Part shown: piece after piece, positions 9,376 to 17,714 of the stretch | Layout: every line of letters begins with the position of its first letter | Numbering within the stretch: position 1 is the first letter of the stretch | Assembly (NCBI GenBank): GCA_029864335.1 | Contig: JAOTTS010000006.1 | Coordinates: 1 to 64,000, forward strand | DNA length: 64,000 nucleotides | Direction of reading: 5' to 3' | Source of the DNA: Candidatus Nitrosopumilus sp. | GTDB taxonomy: Archaea > Thermoproteota > Nitrososphaeria > Nitrososphaerales > Nitrosopumilaceae | The notes under the pieces: generated by a model | The model's input: only the letters and a program-made list of their open reading frames with translations | Databases searched by the model: none | Told to the model about the DNA's origin: nothing | Position numbers and translations under genes: made by a program

Positions 9376-9594
9376 ATGAAACTTTATCTTGACTTTAACC
9401 CCTGCCAAGAGTGCAATACTATGATGACAGAACTAAGTAGTCCTGAGATGTTATTTGCTGATGAAAAAACTAGAGCAGATGAATCAGCAAAGTTTCTTCG
9501 ACACCTGACATACAACCACAACGAAGTAGTTCAAGCAGTAATGGAAGATCTTCCTAAACAAAAGAAAGATCAAGAGCCTGATTTCTACAAATAA
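9376..9594 (+). CDS. Small conserved hypothetical protein
   Basis: 72 residues with a Cys pair near the N-terminus (NPCQECNTMM) and a helical, charged remainder ending QEPDFYK. It starts 30 bp after cdc48. Two cysteines are too few for a classic zinc ribbon. No family is recognised. Confidence 0.6.
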   Translation: MKLYLDFNPCQECNTMMTELSSPEMLFADEKTRADESAKFLRHLTYNHNEVVQAVMEDLPKQKKDQEPDFYK

Positions 9595-9668
9595 TTCTCT
9601 TTTTCATTACTAGAAATTAGTAATCATATTCATATACAAAATTATTCTAGTTTGTCTTAGAAAATAAA

Positions 9669-10103
9669 ATGAAAACTAGTCAAATTTTTGGTTTAATTAT
9701 AATGATTCTCTTTACAAGTATATCATTTGTGTTTGCAATTGAAACAGAACAAGAACCAGAACCACCAGAAATGCCAGAGCCTTCTCCAGAACCAGAACCA
9801 ATTCGGATGCCAGAACCAGCACCTGCCCCTGCACCATTTCCGGGAGAAACTGAATCAGAAAAGGTAAAACGATTAACTGAAGAAAATGATAAACTAAAAC
9901 AACAAAATACCAATCTTCAAGGAGAAATATCTACTCTAAAAAATGAAAAGCAAAGATTACAAGAAAAGATATCAGAACTAAATGATACTATTGTAAGTCT
10001 TAAAGAAATCACAATGGAGCAAATACGTGTAATTATAGATTTGGCAAACAGACTAAAAGATGTATTATTTGAAAAAATATTTTCTCCTACAATTAACTTG
10101 TAG
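9669..10103 (+). CDS. Secreted or membrane-tethered protein with Pro/Glu repeat and coiled coil
   Basis: 144 residues. Residues 1-23 are a signal peptide or anchor (IFGLIIMILFTSISFVFA). Residues about 25-58 are a low-complexity Pro/Glu/Ala stretch (PEPSPEPEPIRMPEPAPAPA), probably extended. Residues about 62-125 are a heptad coiled coil (VKRLTEENDKLKQQNTNLQGE and ISTLKNEKQRLQEKISEL). The layout is a surface rod: exported anchor, stiff spacer, oligomerising helix. The gene is preceded by an AT-rich promoter and followed directly by a T-run, so it looks monocistronic. Function unknown. Confidence 0.75.
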   Translation: MKTSQIFGLIIMILFTSISFVFAIETEQEPEPPEMPEPSPEPEPIRMPEPAPAPAPFPGETESEKVKRLTEENDKLKQQNTNLQGEISTLKNEKQRLQEKISELNDTIVSLKEITMEQIRVIIDLANRLKDVLFEKIFSPTINL

Positions 10104-10105
10104 GA

Positions 10106-10113
10106 TTTTTTTT
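10106..10113 (+). terminator. Oligo-T terminator after the coiled-coil secreted gene
   Basis: A run of eight T begins 3 bp after the stop codon at 10103 and lies before the convergent TFB gene. Runs of this length are typical archaeal intrinsic terminators. Confidence 0.5.
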
Positions 10114-10120
10114 GAATAAT

Positions 10121-11041
10121 CTACTCAATTGGCTTTAATGTTTTCTTAATCAAGACCACTCTGTTTCTTATTGTAACATCGCTTACTCCAGATTCTACTG
10201 AAAATTTCTTTTGACTAATTTTTTCACCATTTATTATACATGCAAGGTACAATGAAGCAGCAGCTTGTGCTACGGGGTGTTTTCCAGCAGTAATATCTTC
10301 TTTCTCACATCGTTTTAGTATATCAAATGCATCTCGTTTGGTTTTTTCTTTCAAATTCATATTGTTTGAAATTTTTGAGATAAACGATGAGGTGTTGTAT
10401 TGATTTAGACTCAATTCAAGCTTTTTGATTATGGTTCTCAAATCTCGAGAAAGTATTCTTCTTTCAACATTTCCAGCACCAGCAATATCATCTAATGTCC
10501 TGGGTATGTTATTTTCTCTACATGCTGCATACAACGAGGCTGAAACCAATGAAGCCATTGTTCTTCCTCTAGTTAATTTTGCATTAACTGCTTTTCTGTA
10601 AATATAGGCAGCATTTTCGACAACATTATCTGGGATTCCTAACTTTGTTTTCATTCCATGAAGTAATGTAAAGGCCTTGCTTAATGCAACAGTCTTTCTT
10701 GATTTACTTCTTTGATCCCATATTCGTAATCTATTGAATTCATATTTTGTTTTATTAGATAATGCTTTTCCAGTAGAATCTTTATTGGTACCAATTACAG
10801 TTGATAATCCTTTATCATTCATTGTTAATGATGTTGCAGGACCTGTTCTTGCTAACTTCATAAAGTCTTCCTGAGTGTAACCATTACTTTCATATGATGC
10901 ATCAGACATGTTTTGCACTAGAATAAGACCGCAACCCCCACAAACAATTTCTCCTCTTTCAGAATCTGTTATTGCAGGATAGGTTTTGCAAGTATCTAGT
11001 TCACACTTAACATCATAATCATTTGAATAATTTTCTAACAC
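10121..11041 (-). CDS. tfb: Transcription initiation factor IIB (TFB), first copy
   Basis: 306 residues. It bridges TBP on the TATA/BRE element and RNA polymerase. An N-terminal zinc ribbon (residues about 13-38, ending IVCGGCGLIL) is followed by a B-finger/linker (GPATSLTMNDKGLSTVIG) and two cyclin folds (about 105-200 and 205-300; AAYIYRKAVNAKLTRGRTMASLVSA shows the first). The last helix reads VSDVTIRNRVVLIKKTL, so the C-terminus is intact. The start is a GTG at 11041. A CTTTTATTTG TATA-like stretch lies about 25 bp upstream and a 16-bp palindrome sits between it and the start. This is the undamaged TFB of the window. Confidence 0.92.
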   Translation of the reverse strand: MLENYSNDYDVKCELDTCKTYPAITDSERGEIVCGGCGLILVQNMSDASYESNGYTQEDFMKLARTGPATSLTMNDKGLSTVIGTNKDSTGKALSNKTKYEFNRLRIWDQRSKSRKTVALSKAFTLLHGMKTKLGIPDNVVENAAYIYRKAVNAKLTRGRTMASLVSASLYAACRENNIPRTLDDIAGAGNVERRILSRDLRTIIKKLELSLNQYNTSSFISKISNNMNLKEKTKRDAFDILKRCEKEDITAGKHPVAQAAASLYLACIINGEKISQKKFSVESGVSDVTIRNRVVLIKKTLKPIE

Positions 11042-11042
11042 T

Positions 11043-11058
11043 ACTAATAATTATTAGT
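11043..11058. promoter_or_regulatory. Perfect 16-bp palindrome at the TFB start site
   Basis: ACTAATAATTATTAGT is its own reverse complement. It ends 2 bp from the GTG start of the TFB gene and lies downstream of its likely TATA box, so it covers the expected transcription start. That is a classic repressor position. Low-complexity AT sequence is the alternative. Confidence 0.45.
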
Positions 11059-11218
11059 GATTATCAAATAAAAGGAAATTGTTTCAGGCAATTTTGTATT
11101 AAAATCATAACATTGCAAACCAAAAATTCCTAGAATTTCTTTAAAATTATCTTGTTAATTATAATACAATACACATTGTAATAAATGTTAAAAATGAAAA
11201 ATAATTTTTTTGAAAAAT

Positions 11219-11410
11219 CTATTTTCTTATTGATTCTAAAGAATGTCCACGGTTTGTAATCATTTGAGTTACTGCTTCAATTGTATAATCGATTCCATGT
11301 TCTTCTTCAAAATGATTTCTTAATTTTTCAATTAGTCCTACAGTTTTTTCTCCATCTAGGATAAATTCACACTCAAAACCATAGTCGTCACATCTTAGTT
11401 TAAGGGTCAT
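11219..11410 (-). CDS. DUF1059 family small protein
   Basis: 63 residues that match the pattern of DUF1059: LKLRCDDYGFECEFILDG at the start, HFEEEHGIDYT in the middle and a helical end. Two cysteines and the His-x-Asp region could bind metal, but no function is established. The downstream side is A/T-rich with U-runs in the transcript. It appears to stand alone. Confidence 0.75.
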   Translation of the reverse strand: MTLKLRCDDYGFECEFILDGEKTVGLIEKLRNHFEEEHGIDYTIEAVTQMITNRGHSLESIRK

Positions 11411-11482
11411 TTAGTCTGGAAAAATATTGAACCTATAAAAACCATAGACTTGTATCTCAAACCAAATCTGAATTAGGCACAA

Positions 11483-11514
11483 ATTAGTCTCAAATTCCTC
11501 CAAATAGCACTAAT
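11483..11514. repeat. Inverted repeat upstream of the fluoride channel gene
   Basis: ATTAGT (11483-11488) and ACTAAT (11509-11514) form 6-bp arms 20 bp apart, ending 26 bp before the start at 11541. The arm sequence matches the half-site of the palindrome at the first TFB. Possible regulator site, weak on its own. Confidence 0.25.
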
Positions 11515-11540
11515 AATGTCAGTTAATTTGTATGATGTAG

Positions 11541-11921
11541 ATGAAAGGTTTAGAATTTGTTTTTCTTGCAGTAGGTTCTGTACTTGGAGCATTTCTAAGA
11601 TACAAAATTACTGAATCTCCATTACTATTCAATACCTTACCTGTCAATGTTTTGATAGTCAATGTTGTTGGCGCATTTATCCTTGGGGCATTTGTAATAC
11701 TATCAGAACAATGGAATCTTGATGGCAGATATTCTTTGTTTGCCGCAGTAGGATTTTGTGGATCACTTACTACAATGTCATCGTTTGCACTTGATTCTAG
11801 TAATCTTCTTGAAAATAATCATTATGGATCACTTGCAATCAATGTTGTTACAAATATTGGTTTATCAATTACAGCATTAATTGGAGGAAAATCCTTAATG
11901 AGTGCAATAATTAATAATTAA
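11541..11921 (+). CDS. crcB: Fluoride ion channel CrcB/Fluc
   Basis: 126 residues with four membrane helices. It exports toxic fluoride as a dual-topology dimer. Family signatures are present: GSVLGAFLRYKITE near the start, NVVGAFILGAF in the second helix and GFCGSLTTMSSF (family GFCGGLTTFSTF) in the third, including the residues of the central sodium site and the Phe-rich channel wall. Length is typical of a single-domain Fluc. No fluoride riboswitch sequence is recognisable in the short leader. The downstream 76-residue gene follows after 5 bp and probably shares the transcript. Confidence 0.9.
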   Translation: MKGLEFVFLAVGSVLGAFLRYKITESPLLFNTLPVNVLIVNVVGAFILGAFVILSEQWNLDGRYSLFAAVGFCGSLTTMSSFALDSSNLLENNHYGSLAINVVTNIGLSITALIGGKSLMSAIINN

Positions 11922-11926
11922 TAGAA

Positions 11927-12157
11927 ATGGTCTACTCATATCAAGTTGTAAAATTTCAAACAATATCCTTTGTTCAAGGAACTCATTGGTCACAATCAGT
12001 TGGTGAAAAAGGAATTCTATACAAATCCCTCAAAGACCCATTTTCAAAGATTATTGTTCAATCATCTAATGGTTCAAAAAAACTATACCATGTACCAAAA
12101 GATAGAACAGTTGTTGTTACTAATGACACTGTTCATTTTCTAGGCGAACTGGCTTGA
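11927..12157 (+). CDS. Small conserved hypothetical protein
   Basis: 76 residues, basic and beta-rich (YQVVKFQTISFVQGTHWSQS, later VPKDRTVVVTNDTVHFLG), no membrane segment. It starts 5 bp after crcB and is probably co-transcribed. It ends exactly where the convergent gene's stop codon begins. Function unknown. Confidence 0.6.
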   Translation: MVYSYQVVKFQTISFVQGTHWSQSVGEKGILYKSLKDPFSKIIVQSSNGSKKLYHVPKDRTVVVTNDTVHFLGELA

Positions 12158-12430
12158 CTATGTAAAAAATTTGTCTACTTGATCTCTGTACTTTAGAGCA
12201 ATCTTTCCAAAATCTGCAAAATCTTCTGCAATCGGATATTTCATTTTCAATGCAAATTGATTTACAAATACAGATAACGCACTGCCAATAATTAGACTGT
12301 AAACTCCATCAGCTACATTATTTGAATATGGAAATGCAACTTTGATAAATGGCAAGTATGTCTCAGTCTGGGAAATCATTAACTTGATATGTTTTTCAAC
12401 ATACTCTTCAATATCAGCCGGAATAGCCAT
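12158..12430 (-). CDS. Conserved hypothetical helical protein
   Basis: 90 residues, mostly helical (IEEYVEKHIKLMISQTETYL, ADGVYSLIIGSALSVFVNQF). The central stretch is hydrophobic and could be a weak membrane or oligomer contact. Its stop abuts the stop of the plus-strand gene with no gap. Family not recognised. Confidence 0.6.
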   Translation of the reverse strand: MAIPADIEEYVEKHIKLMISQTETYLPFIKVAFPYSNNVADGVYSLIIGSALSVFVNQFALKMKYPIAEDFADFGKIALKYRDQVDKFFT

Positions 12431-12532
12431 TATTCTTATTTGAACTGATTTCTTATAAATAGAACTTTAATTCTTAGGCATGATAAATTCCAAAATCTAT
12501 AATTTTCAAAAAAGAATCCCTTCTTACTAGAT

Positions 12533-12745
12533 TTACCTTACAATTTGAGCTAGATACTTTTCCTTTCCCTTTCTACTTCTAGGTAAACATCGTAGTTGAC
12601 TTTTACAGCAAGGACAAACAATCCCATCAACTTCTACAAATATCTCACAATAATTACATCTTTTCTGTCCAGCTGCATATCTACCAATCTGTGAGGGTTT
12701 GAGAGCCTTGTATTTTTTGCATTCACCTACACAATAAGCCATCAA
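12533..12745 (-). CDS. Small zinc-ribbon protein
   Basis: 70 residues, strongly basic, with paired cysteines: CVGEC near the N-terminus, KRCNYCEIF, and VCPCCKSQLRC. These could bind one or two zinc ions. The basic tail (LPRSRKGKEKYLA) suggests contact with nucleic acid. The compact Cys-rich layout resembles small archaeal zinc proteins of unknown role. Confidence 0.65.
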   Translation of the reverse strand: MMAYCVGECKKYKALKPSQIGRYAAGQKRCNYCEIFVEVDGIVCPCCKSQLRCLPRSRKGKEKYLAQIVR

Positions 12746-12848
12746 TGATTAGTAAAATTATCAAAAAGATAAAACGTTTGATTGCACGCACTCACTTTTA
12801 TGAAATATTATAAAATAAAATTTATACCACTAATTTCATTTTTTATTA

Positions 12849-13148
12849 TTGGTTGAATTAGACAAGAAAGTATTTGGAAAAATAACCACTAAAGAAATTA
12901 TTGGTGCTGAGCCACCTGAAATACCTGATACCAAAGATAATCTTGAAAAAGAACTTGCAACTTTACTTTCAGAACTAGAATCATCCTCAAAAGAGAACCT
13001 TGAAAAATTACTAGAAGAGCAAAAAATTGCTGAAGATCACATTAACACTAGACCTGGTGCAATGGCTTTGGCTCAGAACAAAATAAAACTATTCAATGAA
13101 TATAGTAAAAAATACACTCAAAGAATTAAAGAAAAACTAGAATCTTAG
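12849..13148 (+). CDS. Conserved hypothetical coiled-coil protein
   Basis: 99 residues. A beta-like N-terminus (VFGKITTKEIIGAEPPEIPD) is followed by a long charged helix (ELATLLSELESSSKENLEKL, then basic KKYTQRIKEKLES). The start is TTG 12849. It overlaps the convergent gene by 4 bp. It may be an oligomerising helper protein; no specific family. Confidence 0.6.
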   Translation: MVELDKKVFGKITTKEIIGAEPPEIPDTKDNLEKELATLLSELESSSKENLEKLLEEQKIAEDHINTRPGAMALAQNKIKLFNEYSKKYTQRIKEKLES

Positions 13149-14092
13149 AGTTTCTTTTTTGGTCGTTTTTTACTAGATTTTTGTTTTTTCCTAACTAGTA
13201 AAGATATGATAGCCCCTGCAGGAATTCCTATAATTGTTCCAAGACTCACATAGGGAGCAATAAAGAAACTACCAATCCAAATTCCTCCATCTGTAGTTAA
13301 TTCCATAAACGTTCTAGGTCGCAAAACCACTGAAACTGTCTGTGAATCTTCTTTGTCTAATCCTATATCATCAGTATATGTTACAATGATTTGAAATGGA
13401 AGTTTGTATTCTGTATTTACTTCATCAATTGGTGAAATGATTTGAGATGTAATTGCTACCGGCGTATTTTTTTCTATTTTTGAGAAAGAATGCAGCGTTT
13501 CTCCTCTAAATTCAATGTCTTTTGGAGGAATTATTTTTATTCTGACATTTGTAATATCAATGTCTTTTGATAATACTTCGATCTCAATTGGAAACTCTGC
13601 ATTTGAAAAAATTGATTCAGGCATTTTTGTGTGTATAGTAACACTTGGATCTTCTTTTATTGTGATTAGAATTGCAATGTCGTGAAAAAATGGAGGTTGT
13701 GGTATTTCATTATTTGCAACAAGAACATGAGAATATTTTAAATTCAGAAAATGAATCCCAAGACTAACATCATTAGGAATTTGTAAACTGATATTTTCAC
13801 CATATGATCCTCCCTGAGCAAGTTTATCTAAAGTAATTCTATCTGCAGGCTCTATGATTAGTGCAGGTATTGCTGATAGTGAAAATCCAAATGAAATGTT
13901 TTCTTTATTTTCCCATCCATTATTTTTAATTAAAATTGAGATAACTCCCTCTCTTCCAACCACTATCTCTTCAGGATATGTAATTTGAATATCCATCCCT
14001 CCTTCCAGATTCTGCGTAATGGTCTCTGCATAAATTTCTGGAAACAAAACAAAGACTCCAACAAGTAGTGGAATAATCCAAATAAACTTCAT
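13145..14092 (-). CDS. Secreted or membrane-anchored beta-sandwich surface protein
   Basis: About 315 residues from the ATG at 14092, which gives a clean signal peptide (MKFIWIIPLLVGVFVLFPEI). An upstream start at 14140 would add 16 poor residues and is less likely. The exported part has Ig-like/NEW3-type repeats (VVGREGVISILIKNNGWENK; NAEFPIEIEVLSKDIDITNV). A membrane helix near the end (IAPYVSLGTIIGIPAGAIISLLV) and the very basic tail RKKQKSSKKRPKKKL place the C-terminus in the cytoplasm. An S-layer-associated or adhesion role is inferred. Confidence 0.72.
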   Translation of the reverse strand: MKFIWIIPLLVGVFVLFPEIYAETITQNLEGGMDIQITYPEEIVVGREGVISILIKNNGWENKENISFGFSLSAIPALIIEPADRITLDKLAQGGSYGENISLQIPNDVSLGIHFLNLKYSHVLVANNEIPQPPFFHDIAILITIKEDPSVTIHTKMPESIFSNAEFPIEIEVLSKDIDITNVRIKIIPPKDIEFRGETLHSFSKIEKNTPVAITSQIISPIDEVNTEYKLPFQIIVTYTDDIGLDKEDSQTVSVVLRPRTFMELTTDGGIWIGSFFIAPYVSLGTIIGIPAGAIISLLVRKKQKSSKKRPKKKL

Positions 14093-14131
14093 GCTTAGAA
14101 TTATCCAATAATGACTATTCAGTATTATTAT

Positions 14132-14141
14132 TAGCCTCAAA
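14132..14141 (+). promoter_or_regulatory. TAGCCTCAAA upstream element (second TFB)
   Basis: The same 10-mer occurs at 594-603 and 20343-20352, each time 50-110 bp upstream of a plus-strand gene. Its role is unknown. A near match, TAGTCTCAAA, is upstream of crcB. Confidence 0.25.
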
Positions 14142-14187
14142 TTTGGTATGAAATTTCAAGAAAAAAACTTGTTGATTCATAAATACC

Positions 14188-15118
14188 ATGAATTCTAGGA
14201 TTCTAGAAATAATCATAGTAAGTAAAGGTAAAGATCTGTGTCCAAGATGTGCACAGGGAAAACTAGTTACTGATAATGAATCAGGAGAAATGTTTTGCTC
14301 AAAGTGTGGATTTGTAATTACTGAAAAACTACAAGAAGCAGGACCCGAATGGAGATCCTTTACCCAAGATGAAGGTGGAAATAAGGTAAGAGCTGGTGCA
14401 CCAACATCACTCACAATGCATGACATGGGTCTTGCAACAATTATCAATCCTGTAAACAAAGACGCATCTGACAAACCACTTACATCATCAATGAAAAGTA
14501 CAATTGAAAGACTAAGAACTTGGGATAGTAGAAGTCAAGTTCATGAACCAGTTGATAGAAATTTCCGACAGGCATTTAGCGAATTAAACAGACTAAAAGA
14601 TAAACTAACAATTTCTGATGCAGTAATTGAGAAAGCGGCCTATATTTACAGAAAAGCACTAGAAAAAGGTCTAATTCGAGGTCGTTCCATTTCAGCTTTA
14701 ATAGCATCAGCTCTTTATGCTGCATGTCGTGATACTGAAACTCCAAGAAATCTTAAAGATGTAGAGCAAGCAGCTAACATCAAAAGAAAAGATATTGCAA
14801 GATGTTACAGATTACTAATCAAAGAACTTGATTTGAAGATGCCAGTAACTGATTCAATTCAATGTGTTGCAAGAATTGCAAGCAGGATTGGAATTGCTGA
14901 GAAAACAAAAAGATATGCAACAAAGGTGCTTAAAATGGCTCAAGACAATGAGATTTCAGCTGGAAAAGATCCATGGGATTGGCTGCTGCTGCATTGTATC
15001 TATCTTGTGTGAAAAACGGTGAGGATAAGACTCAACGTGATATTGCCGAAGCTGCAAATGTTACTGAAGTAACTATAGAAACAGGTACAAAGGGCTCAAA
15101 GAATCACTAGATCTATAA
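14188..15118 (+). pseudogene. tfb: Transcription initiation factor IIB (TFB), second copy, with two frameshifts
   Basis: The open frame runs 14188-15012 and encodes a normal TFB up to residue about 261: zinc ribbon (CPRCAQGK and FCSKCGFVI), linker GAPTSLTMHDMGLATII, first cyclin fold and most of the second. At about 14972 (GATCCATGGGA) one A appears to be missing; the +1 frame continues as MGLAAAALYLSCVKNGEDKT. At about 15077 (ACTATAGAAAC) a second A is missing; restoring it gives TIRNRYKGLKESLDL and a stop at 15116-15118. With both bases put back the protein is a full TFB of about 310 residues. Either the gene is recently broken, or both gaps are sequencing or assembly errors in A-runs; conserved reading sense on both sides favours error or very recent decay. 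Confidence 0.8.
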
Positions 15119-15119
15119 T

Positions 15120-16502
15120 CTATTTTCTTTGAGAATCTTCATTTGATTTAACAAATCCACCTTCAACTGATTCAGGAGGAGGAATCTTTTTTGATTTTCC
15201 TAACCCAATTGTTGTAATAATTACTGATGATAAAATGATAAAGAAAACAATCTGTGGATATGCTTCTGCATTTGATATGCCCATAGTAATTGGATACGTA
15301 GCAAGTACTGCAGCAGCCAGTCCCCTTGGAATCATAGCATTTGTTACTGCCCTATCTAAAAGAGAAAATCTCTTGGTTAGAGTTACTTTGCCAACAAATA
15401 TTCTTCCAAAATAAACAGCAATTGTAATGAAAATTCCAAATATGAGATACTCTACTTGCCCAAAACTTGCCATCAATCCTACAAACACAAAAAAGAAAGA
15501 TCTTACCAAAAATGTTAATTGGTTATGTGTAGGATCATCCATCTCAATTTTTGGTAGCTTAAACCTGAGTATTTTTGAAAGATGTCTTTTGTTTCCAATC
15601 ATTAAACCAAACACTAGAGCTGTTAAAGCACCGGACTCTCCAAAAGAATTTGCCAAGAAAAATAAAACAAATAAAATACCTAATGTCAACATGTATGCGT
15701 GCTGAGCATTTCCAAACTTTGTTGAAACATACATCCAAGGAATTCCTACACCAAATCCAAGTACTAAGCCTACAATAACTGCTCTTCCAAGAGTTTCTTC
15801 CAATGTTTGCAGATCAAAATGTCCTGCAAATACTGCTTCAAATAATATGAATGCAATAATTGTAGCTAAAATATCAGTTAGTGCAGATTCAAAACTTAAC
15901 ATAGATTTGGTTTCTTCGGAAATTTTGATATTTCTGACAAGACCAAAAACAATTGCAGAACTACTTCCACCAACAATTGAACCTAACAAAATACTTTCTA
16001 ACCATAACCATCCTAAAGCAAAATGAGCAGCAAATGTAATCATGGCAACAGATAAGATGAAACCTAAAACTGCTAGTGTTACTGAAAAATGTGCAGTTCT
16101 TATAACATGTTTGATGTCAAGATTCAATCCCCCATCAAACATGATAATTATTAGTGCAAGTGCTGCAAAGTATGGAACTACTTGGATAACGGCTTCTGGT
16201 TGAATTAACCCAAAAACTGGTCCTATTATCACTCCAAGAATCATCAAAAATGCTACATCAGGAATTCCTGTTTTTTTGAAGAATGCCTCTCCTGCAACTC
16301 CAAGAAAAATTACAACACCTGCTGCAAGTAAAATAACATGAGCTGAAGCAATTGGCCCATCTTGAATAGATAATGTACCTATAGAATCCTGTAATTCTGT
16401 AAGTTTATCTAAAATTGAACTTGAATCAAAATTAGATAATGGAATAAAATCTTCCATTTGCCCTCTAAACAACTGCAATACCGATAAAATTATGGGATTC
16501 AT
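15120..16502 (-). CDS. Monovalent cation/proton antiporter, CPA1/NhaP type
   Basis: 460 residues with about 12 membrane helices. It exchanges Na+ or K+ for H+ and helps keep pH and ion balance. Visible motifs are IMFDGGLNLDIKHVI in an early helix, GGSSSAIVFGLVRN, and SALTDILATIIAFILFEAVF, which carries the acidic pair-like core (E/S...D) of the CPA family. The extra N-terminal about 40 residues before the first helix are soluble. The C-terminus is a short charged tail, without TrkA-type domains. Which cation it carries cannot be read from the sequence. It converges on the second TFB with 1 bp between. Confidence 0.85.
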   Translation of the reverse strand: MNPIILSVLQLFRGQMEDFIPLSNFDSSSILDKLTELQDSIGTLSIQDGPIASAHVILLAAGVVIFLGVAGEAFFKKTGIPDVAFLMILGVIIGPVFGLIQPEAVIQVVPYFAALALIIIMFDGGLNLDIKHVIRTAHFSVTLAVLGFILSVAMITFAAHFALGWLWLESILLGSIVGGSSSAIVFGLVRNIKISEETKSMLSFESALTDILATIIAFILFEAVFAGHFDLQTLEETLGRAVIVGLVLGFGVGIPWMYVSTKFGNAQHAYMLTLGILFVLFFLANSFGESGALTALVFGLMIGNKRHLSKILRFKLPKIEMDDPTHNQLTFLVRSFFFVFVGLMASFGQVEYLIFGIFITIAVYFGRIFVGKVTLTKRFSLLDRAVTNAMIPRGLAAAVLATYPITMGISNAEAYPQIVFFIILSSVIITTIGLGKSKKIPPPESVEGGFVKSNEDSQRK

Positions 16503-16618
16503 TTATGATTAGAACTATACTTTTCCAGAAGGAAATTAAATCAGATTTATTTGATAATTTTAGCTCCTTGATTGATTTTAGATACACATTAAATCAACAA
16601 TGACAATAGATTTCTTAC

Positions 16619-17161
16619 TTGAGTGCCACAAATCAACTACGTGCTGATCATGATCAAGTTCGTCGTTTGGAAAAAATAGTGTTCAAATGTTCTGATGAAC
16701 TCTATAAAGGAACAAAAATCCCATTTTCAGACCTGACAAAAATCACCATAGTTATTTCAGAATTTATCGATTCAATTCATCACTCAAGAGAAGAAGATTC
16801 GTATTTTCCATGTGTTGCAAGCTATGATACTCTAAAAGAAGAAATTCGAAAATTTATGATAGAACATGAATTTGGAAGGAATATTGCCCGACAAATATCA
16901 CATTATCTAAAAAGATGGAAAGATGGAGAAGATGCACAAGAACCAGTATCAAGATATTTGAGAACATATGCTATATTCCTCAATGATCATCTTAACAAAG
17001 AAAACAAATTCTTTGATGATGCAGAAGCAAATGTATTATCTAAAGAAGAAGAAATTGAAATGTATGAACAATACAGATCAGTATTTGCAATAGTAAAAAA
17101 AGTCGATGAAATGATTAAAGAGATTGATTATTTAGAAAACCAACCTTGGGCTAAAAATTAA
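16619..17161 (+). CDS. Hemerythrin HHE-domain protein
   Basis: 180 residues, all helical. The His/Glu ligands of a non-haem di-iron site appear in order: LRADHDQVRRLE, SIHHSREEDSYFP, IEHEFGRNIARQ, and LNDHLNKENKFFDD. This is the pattern of HHE proteins that bind O2 or NO or respond to iron or oxidative stress. The start is TTG 16619. The C-terminal 40 residues extend past the four-helix bundle. It is followed by cysC after a separate promoter-like stretch. Confidence 0.82.
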   Translation: MSATNQLRADHDQVRRLEKIVFKCSDELYKGTKIPFSDLTKITIVISEFIDSIHHSREEDSYFPCVASYDTLKEEIRKFMIEHEFGRNIARQISHYLKRWKDGEDAQEPVSRYLRTYAIFLNDHLNKENKFFDDAEANVLSKEEEIEMYEQYRSVFAIVKKVDEMIKEIDYLENQPWAKN

Positions 17162-17198
17162 CGTAAGCTCTTTATGGGTTGTTTTGATATTTTTATTA

Positions 17199-17714
17199 AT
17201 GAAACCTTTTGTTCTTTGGATGACTGGTCTTCCTTGTTCAGGAAAGACTACAATCGTAAAAGACTTGCAAAAAGATATTCCAAATTTGGCAATGCTTGAT
17301 GGAGATGAACTACGAGAATGGTTCTCCCCAAAAGACTTTTCAAAAGCAGGACGTGATGAGCATAACAAAAAAGTTGCTTATTTGGCTAAGCTTTTGTTAA
17401 ATCATGGCGTTCCAAGTGTAGTATCTCTAGTTTCACCATATTCTGAAAACAGAAAAAACGCTAAAGAAATTATTGATGCTGGTAATCAGTTTGCAGAAGT
17501 TTATGTAAAATGTTCACTTGCAAAATGTGAAGAAAGAGATGTCAAAGGCATGTATGCCAAGGCAAGAAAAGGAGAAATTAAGGGCTTTACAGGAATTGAT
17601 GATCCCTATGAGGCTCCTGAAAATGCTGATTTGGTAATTGATACAGAAAACGAATCTCTTTCAGATAGTGCAAACAAAGTAAAGGACTTTCTTAAAGAAA
17701 GAAACCTACTCTAA
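17199..17714 (+). CDS. cysC: Adenylylsulfate kinase (APS kinase)
   Basis: About 171 residues. It phosphorylates APS to PAPS with ATP. The P-loop is GLPCSGKTTIV, followed by DGDELREWF (family DGDNVR), then FSKAGRDEHNKKVAYLAKLL and the lid region KGEIKGFTGIDDPYE, which matches the APS kinase signature. The ATG at 17199 is preferred over a TTG at 17184: CTTTATGG about 27 bp upstream makes a leaderless mRNA starting near this ATG. The 3' end overlaps convergent cysQ by 9 bp. With cysQ it makes a PAPS production and PAP removal pair. Confidence 0.9.
   Translation: MKPFVLWMTGLPCSGKTTIVKDLQKDIPNLAMLDGDELREWFSPKDFSKAGRDEHNKKVAYLAKLLLNHGVPSVVSLVSPYSENRKNAKEIIDAGNQFAEVYVKCSLAKCEERDVKGMYAKARKGEIKGFTGIDDPYEAPENADLVIDTENESLSDSANKVKDFLKERNLL

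Noticed and set aside
11461-11540. Fluoride riboswitch before crcB
   Set aside because: The leader has no GGCGATGG-type core or the paired CTGATG element; only AT-rich sequence and a weak dyad.
14115-14474. Minus-strand 119-residue frame over the second TFB
   Set aside because: Overlaps conserved TFB coding sequence in antisense and has no domain of its own.
15427-15778. Plus-strand frames inside the antiporter gene
   Set aside because: Antisense to a multi-helix transporter with intact motifs; composition is shadow-like.
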